Assembly: GCF_036287215.1 (NCBI RefSeq)
Contig: NZ_CP142860.1
Span: 992,001 to 1,056,000 of the forward strand
Reading direction: 5' to 3'
Length of the DNA: 64,000 nt
DNA from: Caproiciproducens sp. CPB-2
Lineage (GTDB): Bacteria; Bacillota; Clostridia; Oscillospirales; Acutalibacteraceae
Below the pieces are notes generated by a model. That model saw only the letters and a program-made list of their open reading frames with translations, did no database searches and was not told where the DNA came from. A program made the position numbers and the translations under genes. Of this stretch, positions 10,271-17,736 are shown piece after piece. The stretch's first letter is position 1. Every line of letters starts with the position of its first letter.

Positions 10271-10344
10271 GCGGAAGTGGTTCAATGGTAGAACATCAGC
10301 TTCCCAAGCTGATGACGGGGGTTCGATTCCCCTCTCCCGCTCCA
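10271..10344 (+). tRNA. tRNA-Gly (anticodon CCC)
   Basis: 74 nt including an encoded CCA end. D-arm GTTCAATGGTAGAAC, anticodon loop TTCCCAA (anticodon CCC, reads GGG), T-loop GTTCGATTC. The acceptor stem GCGGAAG / CTCCCGC has one A-C mismatch at pair 5-68. A strong terminator follows. Its last 21 nt recur 149 bp downstream. Confidence 0.95.
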
Positions 10345-10350
10345 AAAAAG

Positions 10351-10382
10351 CAGCCCGGCCGGATAGGCCGGGCTGTTTTTTT
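10351..10382 (+). terminator. Terminator after tRNA-Gly (also first part of dispersed repeat copy 1)
   Basis: 10-bp stem CAGCCCGGCC / GGCCGGGCTG, 5-nt loop, seven T. A very similar hairpin starts the matching repeat at 15583. Confidence 0.9.
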
Positions 10383-10460
10383 CGGAAGATGGTGGAATCG
10401 AACCCCGGCGCAAGTGCGGAGAAAAAGAGAGGCGGCCTGAGCACCGGGAAAAAAGCAGGG
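10383..10460. repeat. Dispersed repeat, copy 1
   Basis: Directly after the tRNA terminator. It shares the core GATGGTGGAATCGAACCCC and the following GGCGCAAGTGCGGAGAAAAAG with copies at 12831-12868 and 15551-15682, including the trailing ACCGGGAAA block seen again at 15673. The minus strand of the core reads GGGGTTCGATTCC, a tRNA T-arm-like sequence, but no tRNA can be folded around it. Confidence 0.7.
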
Positions 10461-10492
10461 ACTCGCGGAACGCGGGCAAATGCACGGCCACC

Positions 10493-10513
10493 CGATTCCC
10501 CTCTCCCGCTCCA
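10493..10513 (+). repeat. 21-bp exact duplicate of the tRNA-Gly 3' end (att-like scar)
   Basis: Positions 10493-10513 are identical to 10324-10344, running from the T-loop to the terminal CCA; similarity stops exactly at CCA. Duplication of a tRNA 3' end is the usual footprint of tyrosine-integrase insertion. No integrase gene is in the window, so this would be a remnant. Confidence 0.7.
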
Positions 10514-10518
10514 TGGTT

Positions 10519-10565
10519 ATCAGACTAAGTTATAGATACAATTTTGTATCTATACTTAGTCTGAT
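10519..10565. repeat. 47-bp near-perfect inverted repeat
   Basis: Arms 10519-10541 and 10544-10565 (ATCAGACTAAG...ATAGATACAA) pair over 22 bp with a single bulged T. It could form a long cruciform or hairpin immediately after the tRNA scar and ahead of the AT-rich cargo. It might be a bidirectional terminator or the end of a former element. Confidence 0.75.
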
Positions 10566-10684
10566 TTTCTGTTATACTTATAAAGGCATATTTCAACTTC
10601 AAATCGTTTATAAAACACGAAGATAAACACGAACTTGATGACTTGTGGAGAAATTTTATGAAAAGAGAGGATGAGGTAAAATAA

Positions 10685-11434
10685 ATGAATATTCAATTTG
10701 ACCCAAATAACAATATTATAAAACTATGTCTGAGCGGTATGGGCATGGAAGACAATGGCAAACCCAACGATGCAAGTATGCTGTTTCTTAAAGCCTGGAG
10801 TGAAGCAACAAATGACTTTGAGAGATTTATTTCATCTTATTATGTAGCCCGACATCAAGATAGTATTTCAGCCGAATTAAGATGGTTGGAAACATCTTTG
10901 CAGTTTGCATTAAAACTAAATGATGATAGTGTTAAGAGTGCTTTCCCATCGTTATATTTTAACATTGCCAAATGCCATGAGGAGTTACGCGATCCAGACA
11001 AGGCAAAAATGAATTACGAATTATCAAATTCGTATAAGGTTATGCCTTCTGATAAAGGTCCCTTTTATCATGGGACAAAAGCAGATTTGCAGGTGGGTGA
11101 TTTGCTGACAACAGGAGGGATTTCGAATTACAAACCTGAGCTCAAAATGAACCACATTTATTTCACGGCCAGTATTAATGGAGCAGGACTTGCGGCGGCA
11201 TTAGCAAGAGGAGATGGAAGAGAACGAATTTATATTGTGGAACCCACAGGGGAATTTGAAAACGACCCAAATGTAACTGACAAGAAATTTCCAGGCAATT
11301 TGACACGATCATATCGCTCTCAGGAGCCTTAAAAAATTATTGGAGAGGAAACAGCGTGGCTGAAACAGATGCCTGAGGAACTTCGCCGTTGGCGTGATAA
11401 GATGGCCAATAACAAAGGAGAAATTATAAACTAA
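10685..11434 (+). pseudogene. TPR-like domain fused to rifampin ADP-ribosyltransferase (Arr), interrupted by one in-frame stop
   Basis: The open part (10685-11332) encodes 215 residues. The reading frame then continues after a single TAA to a second stop at 11432, adding 33 residues (KIIGEETAWLKQMPEELRRW...) that match the Arr C-terminus. Residues 1-120 resemble a small TPR-like family (ASMLFLKAWSEATNDFE). Residues 127 on are Arr: FYHGTKADLQVGDLLT, NHIYFTAS, RIYIVEPTGEFENDPNVTDK, FPGNLTRSYR. His129, Tyr159 and Asp194 keep the 30 and 35 residue spacing of the Arr catalytic triad. Arr ADP-ribosylates rifamycins. A TTA-to-TAA change (Leu) would explain the break. The catalytic residues precede the stop, so residual activity is conceivable. 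AT-rich compared with neighbours. Confidence 0.8.
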
Positions 11435-11482
11435 GACATACACCAGATTAACAGGAATTTGATCCTATTGAGAAGAGAGAAA

Positions 11483-11821
11483 ATGAGTAAGAAGTTGCTA
11501 TGCATAAAACTGATTCATACAATCATTTGGGCGTTTTTTGTCTTAGTGATTTTCTATATTCTGTTCACAGGTATATTTGACAGGATCAATATCCATACCT
11601 TTATCGCAATTGGGCTGGTCTTGATAGAAGGATTGATTCTCATTCTGTTTGGTTGGAGATGTCCGTTAACGGTTGTGGGGGAAAAATATACAGATGATCA
11701 TGAGATAGGCTTTGATATCTTCCTTCCAAAATGGCTTGCCAAGAATAATAAAGCCATTTTGGGAACGCTTTTTGGGATTGGTACAGTTATAGTGATTTTA
11801 AGGTTGCTTGATATTTTCTGA
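11483..11821 (+). CDS. Small membrane protein, three predicted helices (DUF2784-like)
   Basis: 112 residues from ATG 11483, which follows GAGAAGAGAG; an upstream TTG at 11459 is in frame but has no ribosome site. Hydrophobic helices fall at about 9-32, 38-58 and 91-110. The conserved-looking motif GWRCPLT sits after helix 2, followed by a short soluble HEIGFDIFLPKWLAK segment. I recognise the general pattern of small DUF2784-like proteins but no function. It is part of the AT-rich accessory patch. Confidence 0.55.
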   Translation: MSKKLLCIKLIHTIIWAFFVLVIFYILFTGIFDRINIHTFIAIGLVLIEGLILILFGWRCPLTVVGEKYTDDHEIGFDIFLPKWLAKNNKAILGTLFGIGTVIVILRLLDIF

Positions 11822-11908
11822 AGTATTCCAATTTATTGGTGAGCTACGAATATTAAGATGGCTAAGGAAATTGATTAGGTTTGGATCTAATTGAGGGAGG
11901 GGAAAGGG

Positions 11909-12748
11909 ATGGCTGTAGAGAAGCGATATGCATCAGATGTGGAAGCGATATTGTCCCATAGGCATGATAATGGAGCTGACCTCTGGACTACGCCAGATAA
12001 GCGTCTGATAAAAGGTGCGCCGTTCTCAACTTTAGAGAGCGTAATGTACCTATTGGAATTGGGTATGGAGCCTACAGAACCTTTGCTGAAAGAAGCCTCC
12101 GAATTGATATTTAGCACTTGGCAGGAGGACGGACGTTTTAAGCTGTATCCTCAAGGCGCTGTCTACCCATGCCAAACCATCCACGCCGCCAATGTGCTTT
12201 GCCACATGGGGTATGTTTCTGATGTCAGACTGCAAAAAACCTTGCAGCATCTATTAGATATACAGTATACAGACGGCGGCTGGCGCTGCGATAAATTCAG
12301 CTTTGGCCGAGGGCCGGAAACGGAGTATTCAAACCCTTTCCCCACGCTTAACGCTCTCAACACGTTCCGCTTCACCGAATATCTTAACAAAGAACCCGCA
12401 CTTGACAAGGCCGTGAATTTTTTGCTGGAGCATTGGACAATCAGAAAGCCTATTGGCCCGTGTCACTATGGAATTGGCACATTATTCATGCAAGTTGAAT
12501 ACCCTTTCCGAAACTACAACCTTTTTATATACGCCTACGTCTTGTCCTTTTACAACCGAGCTAAGGAGGATAGACGGTTTCTTGAAGCCTTAGAAACTTT
12601 GAAATCCAAAATTGTAGATGGACAGATTGTGGTCGAGCGTGTTGTTCCGAAGCTGGCCGGGCTTTCTTTCTGTAAAAAGGGTAAAACAAGCGAAATGGCA
12701 ACAATACGCTATCATGAAATTTTGCGGAATCTTCAAACAAAGAAATAG
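11909..12748 (+). CDS. Terpenoid cyclase/prenyltransferase-fold (alpha-alpha toroid) protein
   Basis: 279 residues from ATG 11909 after GGGAGGGGAAAGGG. Repeated helical pairs with GG/W-rich turns (TWQEDGRFKLYPQG at about 71, IQYTDGGWRCDKF at about 121, SNPFPTLNALNTFR) are typical of the six-hairpin toroid shared by squalene cyclases, prenyltransferases and complement-like proteins. No DXDD or zinc-binding farnesyltransferase signature is visible, so catalytic function is not supported. It sits between repeat copies 1 and 2 with the Arr fusion, suggesting shared horizontal origin. Confidence 0.6.
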   Translation: MAVEKRYASDVEAILSHRHDNGADLWTTPDKRLIKGAPFSTLESVMYLLELGMEPTEPLLKEASELIFSTWQEDGRFKLYPQGAVYPCQTIHAANVLCHMGYVSDVRLQKTLQHLLDIQYTDGGWRCDKFSFGRGPETEYSNPFPTLNALNTFRFTEYLNKEPALDKAVNFLLEHWTIRKPIGPCHYGIGTLFMQVEYPFRNYNLFIYAYVLSFYNRAKEDRRFLEALETLKSKIVDGQIVVERVVPKLAGLSFCKKGKTSEMATIRYHEILRNLQTKK

Positions 12749-12830
12749 TCTATATTCCCATTATGAGCATAACGTGAAGCTTATGAAACATGTCCTGCTG
12801 ATAATAATCGGACACCTTGTCTCTATAGAA

Positions 12831-12868
12831 TGATGGGGAATCGAACCCTGGCGCAGGTACGAAGATTT
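12831..12868. repeat. Dispersed repeat, copy 2 (short)
   Basis: GATGGGGAATCGAACCCTGG followed by CGCAGGTACGAAG matches the core of copies 1 and 3 in the same orientation. It closes the AT-rich cargo segment that copy 1 opens. Its right end contributes the -35 region of the L25 promoter. Confidence 0.65.
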
Positions 12869-12895
12869 GCTTTTTTCTTAAATGTGTGTTATACT
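12867..12895 (+). promoter_or_regulatory. Promoter of the L25/ctc gene
   Basis: TTGCTT at 12867-12872 and TATACT at 12890-12895, spacer 17 bp, upstream of an attenuator-like leader. Confidence 0.5.
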
Positions 12896-12926
12896 AATAA
12901 AAATCGAATAAAAAAGAACCGTCTTT

Positions 12927-12983
12927 AAGAAGGGCTTTTGGTATTGCGCTGATTGGCGTACTATAAAAAGCCCTTCTTTTTTT
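12927..12983 (+). terminator. Leader terminator/attenuator upstream of L25
   Basis: A perfect 13-bp stem (AAGAAGGGCTTTT at 12927-12939 with AAAAGCCCTTCTT at 12966-12978) encloses a 26-nt loop and is followed by a T-run. It ends 38 nt before the L25 start and after the likely promoter, so it should stop transcription before the gene unless an alternative fold or factor intervenes. Confidence 0.65.
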
Positions 12984-13021
12984 ACAAGACACCAAAAAAA
13001 TTTTTAGTAGGAGGAGCTAAG

Positions 13022-13585
13022 ATGAATACCATTTTGGCGCAGAAGCGCGACCCGGCCGCAAAGGCCAAACAACTGAGGCGTTCAGGAATTGTGCCGTGCG
13101 TTATCTATGGCGCAGGATTGAAGGAATCGCTCTCCGTCCAGATCGATCAGAGGACGGCAAGGCAACTCCAGCGAACCAAGCGCAACGGAAGCAAGGTGAA
13201 TATTCAGGTAGATGGGAAAGCCTATCCGACGCTCATTAAGGATTTGGAATATAACAGTATGAACGACGAAATAGTCCATGTCAGCTTCCAGGTATTGGCT
13301 GCGGGAAAAAAGTTCAACAGCGTTGCTGATATTGTGCTTATAAACAAGGAAAAAGTGACAGGGGTTCTGGAGCAGATGCAGATGCAGGTTCCTCACGCCG
13401 CCGAACCGGAATATCTGCTCGATACCGTTACGGTCAATCTTGAAAATATGCCGATCGGGACGACGCTTACGATCGGTGATATCCCGGAATTTCAAAGCGA
13501 TAAAATCGAACTGCAGGCCGATGCGGGTAATATTGTTCTGCGCATCAGCGAAAAAAAACGAGCCGATGTGAGAACGGAGCAATAA
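13022..13585 (+). CDS. rplY: 50S ribosomal protein L25 / general stress protein Ctc
   Basis: 187 residues, the long Ctc form: an N-terminal L25 5S-rRNA-binding domain (about 1-90, VIYGAGLKESLSVQID) plus the C-terminal TL5-like beta domain (about 95-180). ATG 13022 follows TAGGAGGAG; the in-frame ATG at 12953 falls inside the leader hairpin. In Bacillus ctc is a stress gene. Here it is preceded by a leader terminator suggesting attenuation. Confidence 0.92.
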   Translation: MNTILAQKRDPAAKAKQLRRSGIVPCVIYGAGLKESLSVQIDQRTARQLQRTKRNGSKVNIQVDGKAYPTLIKDLEYNSMNDEIVHVSFQVLAAGKKFNSVADIVLINKEKVTGVLEQMQMQVPHAAEPEYLLDTVTVNLENMPIGTTLTIGDIPEFQSDKIELQADAGNIVLRISEKKRADVRTEQ

Positions 13586-13672
13586 TCTTTTATCCATCGC
13601 ATTTTTGAAAAGAGCTTCCATCTCTTGTTGTCGGGGTGAGAAGTTCTTTTTCACACCTTAGAAAGGAGAAAA

Positions 13673-14485
13673 ATGGATATTAACGGTCAGGCAATTAGGC
13701 ATAAGACATTCGGATTCGGTGTTGTTACGGCTTTAACTGCCAATACAATAACGGTGTGCTTCTCTGGAGGCGAAAAAAAGTTTATCTATCCGGATGCATT
13801 CAGAGAGTATTTGGTCTTGAAAGATAAGAATATGCAGCGGCATATCACAGCACAAATTGCTAAAAAAGAAGCTGAATTAAACCGGCAGCGTCAGGCGGAG
13901 CAGGCAGAACAGGAGCGCAGGCAAAAATTGCTCAATTTCCCCATAACAGCCAACTCGCACGCCGCTTTTGACATTATGCCGGAACATGCGGAACAGATAT
14001 TCAAGACCTGTATCGTTTCGACGGGACGGTATTTAAGCGGGTATTCAAAGGGACAGCCGCGAATTGCAGAGAGACTGAAGCCAAATTCGGTGTGCCTGCT
14101 GACTGAACGCCAGAGAGGGCAGCCAGAGCAGGAACGGCGAATGATAGGTGCGTTCATGGTCAGAGAGGATTTTTTTGGCAAGGATGTGCATGACGGGCTG
14201 ATCGAGGGACACCCGAAGTATCAAATGCGCGTCCCGTCTGAGAATATTCTGCTGTTTTGGGAGTATTTCGATCAGAATGCAGCGCCGCGTTGGGGAAACA
14301 CGGCATTTAAGTATTGTTCCGGCACGGTAATGAATCACATACTGTCCGAAATGACACGGCTGCTTGAAAACACGGAACAGAAGGAATCGGCACTTGCGTT
14401 TTACCAGTATTTTTGTAAAATAAATCGTCTGCGCCCTCTTATGGAAATCAGCATGATAGAAGATGCGTCAAAAGCGAAGCAGTGA
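13673..14485 (+). CDS. Hypothetical protein with N-terminal Tudor-like domain
   Basis: 270 residues after an AGAAAGGAG ribosome site. Residues 5-45 (IRHKTFGFGVVTALTANTIT, ending FIYPDAF) resemble the small Tudor/SH3-like module found at the end of UvrD/PcrA helicases and in related hypotheticals. A charged helix (about 55-85, rich in Gln/Glu/Ala) leads to a C-terminal domain I do not recognise. That domain has VCLLTERQRGQPEQERRMIG near 140, a PSENILLFWEYF segment and a helical end. Possibly nucleic-acid-binding; no catalytic motif is visible. Confidence 0.55.
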   Translation: MDINGQAIRHKTFGFGVVTALTANTITVCFSGGEKKFIYPDAFREYLVLKDKNMQRHITAQIAKKEAELNRQRQAEQAEQERRQKLLNFPITANSHAAFDIMPEHAEQIFKTCIVSTGRYLSGYSKGQPRIAERLKPNSVCLLTERQRGQPEQERRMIGAFMVREDFFGKDVHDGLIEGHPKYQMRVPSENILLFWEYFDQNAAPRWGNTAFKYCSGTVMNHILSEMTRLLENTEQKESALAFYQYFCKINRLRPLMEISMIEDASKAKQ

Positions 14486-14667
14486 CTGCCTTCCGGTGTG
14501 CTTTTTATTTTTATACAGAAAAAACCGGTATAAACTTGAAAAGCATGAGAGCAAAGAATATAATTGAAATTATTAATAATGAGATCCTTCCTATTACAGA
14601 ATACAAAAAGTAAGTGAGCATGACGAGTTTATGGGTTTTACAAACTAATTTATAAGGGTGCAGATAA

Positions 14668-15549
14668 ATGAATGAATTGATATGTCAGGTTACAGACTCT
14701 TCAGGGGGATTAGCGCGGGATTTTATTGAGCAAAATCAGATTAAAGAAGTGCCCTTTTATTTGAAGTTTGAAGACACCGATTACTGCAGGGAAAACCTTG
14801 ATTATCGCTTAGCTGATTTCTATAGGCATATGGACGAATACCCGGATGATGTTCCCAAAACTTCGGCCCCCAATATGAACGATTGGTTGGCAGTATTTGA
14901 AGAAGGACATGCCAAGGGGTTTACAAATTATGTTGTCACAACAATCTCTTCTAAGTTGTCCTCCAGCTTTCAGGACGCCATTATGGCAAAAAACTTTTTT
15001 ATGGAAAAAAACAGAGACGTACAGATCGAAGTCATTGATTCCAATACTTGTGCCTGTGGACAAGCCGCATTAGAAATTGCAATTGCTAAAATTATTAAAA
15101 GCGGTCGAAGTTTCCAGGAAATTATCGATCTCATTCATAAGATCGTCGAGAAAACAAATACGCTTTTTGTAGTGAACAGTTTAAAATATATGCAGTCAGG
15201 CGGAAGAATTGGAGGAGCCGCCGTTTTTGTCGGTAAACTCGTCCAGATCAAGCCAGTGTGTGAATTTATCAGCGGCGTGGTGCACCCGGTGAAGGTCGTA
15301 ATAGGAAGAAAACATTCTTTGAAAACCATGGTGGACATTGCGGTTTCACGAATTACCAATATCAATAAAATGATTATTACTTTTCAAAATGCAGAATTCC
15401 AGGAAGATATTGATTATGCCGTTCATTATTTTAGAAAAATAACAAATTTTTCGGGGTCCATCTATCACAGTGAACTTGGGGCTGTTGTGGGGGCGCATTC
15501 CGGCCCCGGTGCGGCAGGAATTGGGTTCATTGAAGATCCGCTTTCTTAG
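14668..15549 (+). CDS. DegV family protein (FakB-like fatty-acid-binding)
   Basis: 293 residues, normal for DegV. Family hallmarks: VTDSSGGL at the N-terminus, TTISSKLSSSFQ near 93, VIDSNTCACGQ near 130, NSLKYMQSGGRIGG near 170 and GAVVGAHSGPGA at the end. DegV/FakB proteins hold a fatty acid for phosphorylation by FakA, which is encoded at 1932-3599. Repeat copy 3 begins directly after its stop and supplies the terminator. Confidence 0.88.
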   Translation: MNELICQVTDSSGGLARDFIEQNQIKEVPFYLKFEDTDYCRENLDYRLADFYRHMDEYPDDVPKTSAPNMNDWLAVFEEGHAKGFTNYVVTTISSKLSSSFQDAIMAKNFFMEKNRDVQIEVIDSNTCACGQAALEIAIAKIIKSGRSFQEIIDLIHKIVEKTNTLFVVNSLKYMQSGGRIGGAAVFVGKLVQIKPVCEFISGVVHPVKVVIGRKHSLKTMVDIAVSRITNINKMIITFQNAEFQEDIDYAVHYFRKITNFSGSIYHSELGAVVGAHSGPGAAGIGFIEDPLS

Positions 15550-15550
15550 G

Positions 15551-15682
15551 GCCTGAACCCCGGCGTAAATACGGAGAAAAAACAGTCCGGCCTTTTGGCC
15601 GGACTGTTTTTTGCGGATGGTGGAAGAGTACCCCCAACGCAGGTACAGAGAAAAAGAAGGATAGCCCGCGTACCGGGAAAGT
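15551..15682. repeat. Dispersed repeat, copy 3 (double)
   Basis: It starts with a partial core (GAACCCCGGCGTAAATACGG), then a hairpin like that of copy 1, then a second core (GATGGTGGAAGAGTACCCCC) and a trailing GTACCGGGAAA block. The order terminator hairpin, core, trailing block matches copy 1. Confidence 0.7.
15583..15612 (+). terminator. Terminator after degV, inside repeat copy 3
   Basis: 10-bp stem CAGTCCGGCC / GGCCGGACTG with loop TTTT, then six T. Confidence 0.85.
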
Positions 15683-15707
15683 GGGAGAGATTATTGCAAA
15701 ATGAAAT

Positions 15708-16151
15708 TTAAAAAAACTTATTGATACTGCTATTCACTTCCACTTTTGAAAAAACAATGGATGTCTTCGTCAGAGCATACGGGGATATGGCATTTATAAA
15801 CTGTTCGATATCCTCTAAAGAAGCGACTGACAATTTAACGATAAAGCACGCAGCCCCCGCAATTCTGTAGCACCATTCACTGTGCTTATAATCCTTAATA
15901 AAACTTTTAAATTTCTCGTATTGTCCATCTCTCATTGTGACTTCAATGATACAATCGATTGCAAAGCCAAGGTTCTTTTTGTTTAAACGGATGGTATATC
16001 CCTCAATAATGTTATGATCCTCAAGTTTTCTCACCCTCTCGGTAACAGAAGGCGGTGAAAGATTGATTCGTTTAGATAACTCCCTTATGGAAATCCGGCT
16101 GTCTGCCTGCAACTCATGCAAAATCTGCACATCGATTTCGTCTATTTTCAT
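15708..16151 (-). CDS. Lrp/AsnC family transcriptional regulator
   Basis: 147 residues. An N-terminal winged helix (LQADSRISIRELSKRINLS, about 14-35, then PSVTERVRKLEDHNIIEGYT) is followed by a RAM/AsnC_trans_reg domain binding small effectors, usually amino acids. It is divergent from the CxxC carboxymuconolactone-decarboxylase-like gene; the 136-bp intergenic region is very AT-rich and probably contains both promoters and the operator. Its target may therefore be that neighbour, which is an inference. Confidence 0.9.
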   Translation of the reverse strand: MKIDEIDVQILHELQADSRISIRELSKRINLSPPSVTERVRKLEDHNIIEGYTIRLNKKNLGFAIDCIIEVTMRDGQYEKFKSFIKDYKHSEWCYRIAGAACFIVKLSVASLEDIEQFINAISPYALTKTSIVFSKVEVNSSINKFF

Positions 16152-16287
16152 TTAAAACACTCTTTTCAAATATATATATCAATAGAAATATAAATATGGT
16201 AATATCATATCGTATAAAATACAGTTTTTATTATATTCCTGCTATAATTGATTTGTCAATGGAACACATCATGAAGGAGGAAAAATT

Positions 16288-16704
16288 ATGGCAATCATTT
16301 CTTTTTCACAAAACGGGCTTACACCGTTTCAGCAGCTGTTGGGGCATAATAAAGCCATATTGGAGAAATGGGCTTCTCTGGAAGAATGTATTTTTTCCAG
16401 CGATACGTTTCCCGCAGAATTAAAAGAGGAAGTCCGGCGCACCCTGGCTTTTCATAACGGCTGTGAATACTGTAAGGCCAAGGGGGCTCCGTCAAAAACG
16501 GAAATGGATGCGCGGACGCGGCTGGCTGTCCATATCGCAGATCTGTCCGGCAGAACAACACATATCAGTGACGAAGAATCCGGCGTGCTGAAAGAGACGT
16601 TTACAGACGACGAGATTTCGGAGCTTTTGGCGCTTATTTGCTTTATCACGGCTTGCCAAAGATTCGGAGCCTTACTGGACTTAGGGCCAAGCTGTCAAAT
16701 TTGA
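16288..16704 (+). CDS. Carboxymuconolactone decarboxylase / AhpD-like protein
   Basis: 138 residues, ATG after GAAGGAGG. An all-helical protein with the motif AFHNGCEYCKAKG, giving Cys59-x-x-Cys62 as in AhpD-type peroxidase partners. The usual downstream HxxxD-type His is not evident; the closest residues are KTEMDARTRLAVHIADL. A role in thiol/peroxide metabolism is likely from family knowledge. It is divergent from an Lrp regulator and followed by a terminator. Confidence 0.75.
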   Translation: MAIISFSQNGLTPFQQLLGHNKAILEKWASLEECIFSSDTFPAELKEEVRRTLAFHNGCEYCKAKGAPSKTEMDARTRLAVHIADLSGRTTHISDEESGVLKETFTDDEISELLALICFITACQRFGALLDLGPSCQI

Positions 16705-16731
16705 GTGGTTTACACATTGCCGTATAAAACG

Positions 16732-16770
16732 AAAAACGGGGTCTGCGCCGCGGCACAGACTCCGTTTTTG
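16732..16770. terminator. Bidirectional terminator between the AhpD-like gene and rpiR
   Basis: 14-bp stem AAAAACGGGGTCTG / CAGACTCCGTTTTT with one G-T pair. T-runs lie on both strands, and it sits between two convergent genes. Confidence 0.85.
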
Positions 16771-16837
16771 TTATACTGAAACTCTTTTATCCAAACCGCC
16801 CCTCTCCTGACGGGCACTGTAAAAGGCACGTTCCCCT

Positions 16838-17602
16838 TTATAGGTGCTCGGCAAGCTTGTTGATAATCAGATCGATGCAAATGTAAAAGATGGCCTGAGA
16901 GTCCAGAAACAGTTTGTTTTTATCGGTTTCCAGAGAAGGAATGATCAAAAGGCTGTCATACCGGTTCGCATATTTTGCTTTGCTGTTCTGCGTAATCATG
17001 GCGGTTTTCGCCTTTTGGAGGAACGACGTGCCCGCCGCCTCGATGACGCATGCCGTCATACCGGAAACAGAGATAAAGATATTCAGATCCCGCGCGCCGG
17101 AAAAACTGGCTTTTTCATTAAAAACTCCCGGCAGCGTGATCGTTTCCGCGTCAATCCCAAGGGAGGCAAGCCGGAAAGCAAAATAGCTGGCGGAGAGCCC
17201 GCTTTCATGAACGCCGTATATTTTGATTTTATCGGCATGAACGATCAGGCTGCAGAGTTCCTTAATTTTTCCGTCCGAAATATGGGATGGGATATGGCTG
17301 ATACAGGAAAGATAAATATTGACGATATCGTCGCTGCCGTTGACGGCGTTCGGGTCCTTGAAGGAACCGGAGAGCAGATGCTTCGACACCTCGTATTTAA
17401 ATTCCGAAAAACCGGTATAGCCCAGCTTCTGGCAAAAGCGGAGCAGGGCGGATTTTGAAACGTCGGCTTTATTCGCAATTTCAATAATGGGGTAGGAAGC
17501 AATCACATCCAGATGCTCCAGGACGTATTGCGCAATTTTCTGGTCGGAACGCGTAAACTGCGGTTCGCAGAGCTTGATTTGTTCAATTGGATTCATTTTC
17601 AT
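16838..17602 (-). CDS. MurR/RpiR family transcriptional regulator
   Basis: 254 residues. An N-terminal RpiR helix-turn-helix (IANKADVSKSALLRFCQKLG, about 42-62) is followed by a SIS domain (about 110-240) that normally senses a phosphosugar; in MurR the ligand is MurNAc-6-P. It is divergent from the PTS-murQ-mupG operon across a 239-bp region with a TTTGGGAAA inverted repeat. It is most likely the operon's local regulator. In the Staphylococcus mup cluster the regulator is also MurR, but here it is transcribed divergently. Confidence 0.88.
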   Translation of the reverse strand: MKMNPIEQIKLCEPQFTRSDQKIAQYVLEHLDVIASYPIIEIANKADVSKSALLRFCQKLGYTGFSEFKYEVSKHLLSGSFKDPNAVNGSDDIVNIYLSCISHIPSHISDGKIKELCSLIVHADKIKIYGVHESGLSASYFAFRLASLGIDAETITLPGVFNEKASFSGARDLNIFISVSGMTACVIEAAGTSFLQKAKTAMITQNSKAKYANRYDSLLIIPSLETDKNKLFLDSQAIFYICIDLIINKLAEHL

Positions 17603-17681
17603 TCTCCTCTTTTTCGTATTATATCATAAAACATGCACAAAAGGAAAAAGTTTTGAGAGAATTCGGTCGTTAATATGCCAG

Positions 17682-17720
17682 ATTTGGGAAACCTCGCAGA
17701 ATTTTAAGAAATTTCCCAAA
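17682..17720. promoter_or_regulatory. Candidate RpiR/MurR operator (inverted repeat)
   Basis: TTTGGGAAA (17682-17690) and TTTCCCAAA (17712-17720) form a perfect 9-bp inverted repeat with centres three helical turns apart, just upstream of the operon promoter. Confidence 0.5.
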
Positions 17721-17736
17721 ACTTTTGGTAAATGTA

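Noticed and set aside
10385..10400. Possible extra tRNA on the minus strand (T-arm-like sequence in repeat copies)
   Set aside because: No acceptor, D-arm or anticodon arm can be built around the T-loop sequence in any of the three copies.
10250..10535. Short ORFs across tRNA-Gly, including one reading GRGESNPRH
   Set aside because: These are antisense/sense readings of the tRNA gene, a common spurious annotation.
10345..15700. Intact genomic island or prophage
   Set aside because: No integrase, transposase or structural phage gene is present; only an att-like scar and repeats remain, so I describe it as an accessory patch.
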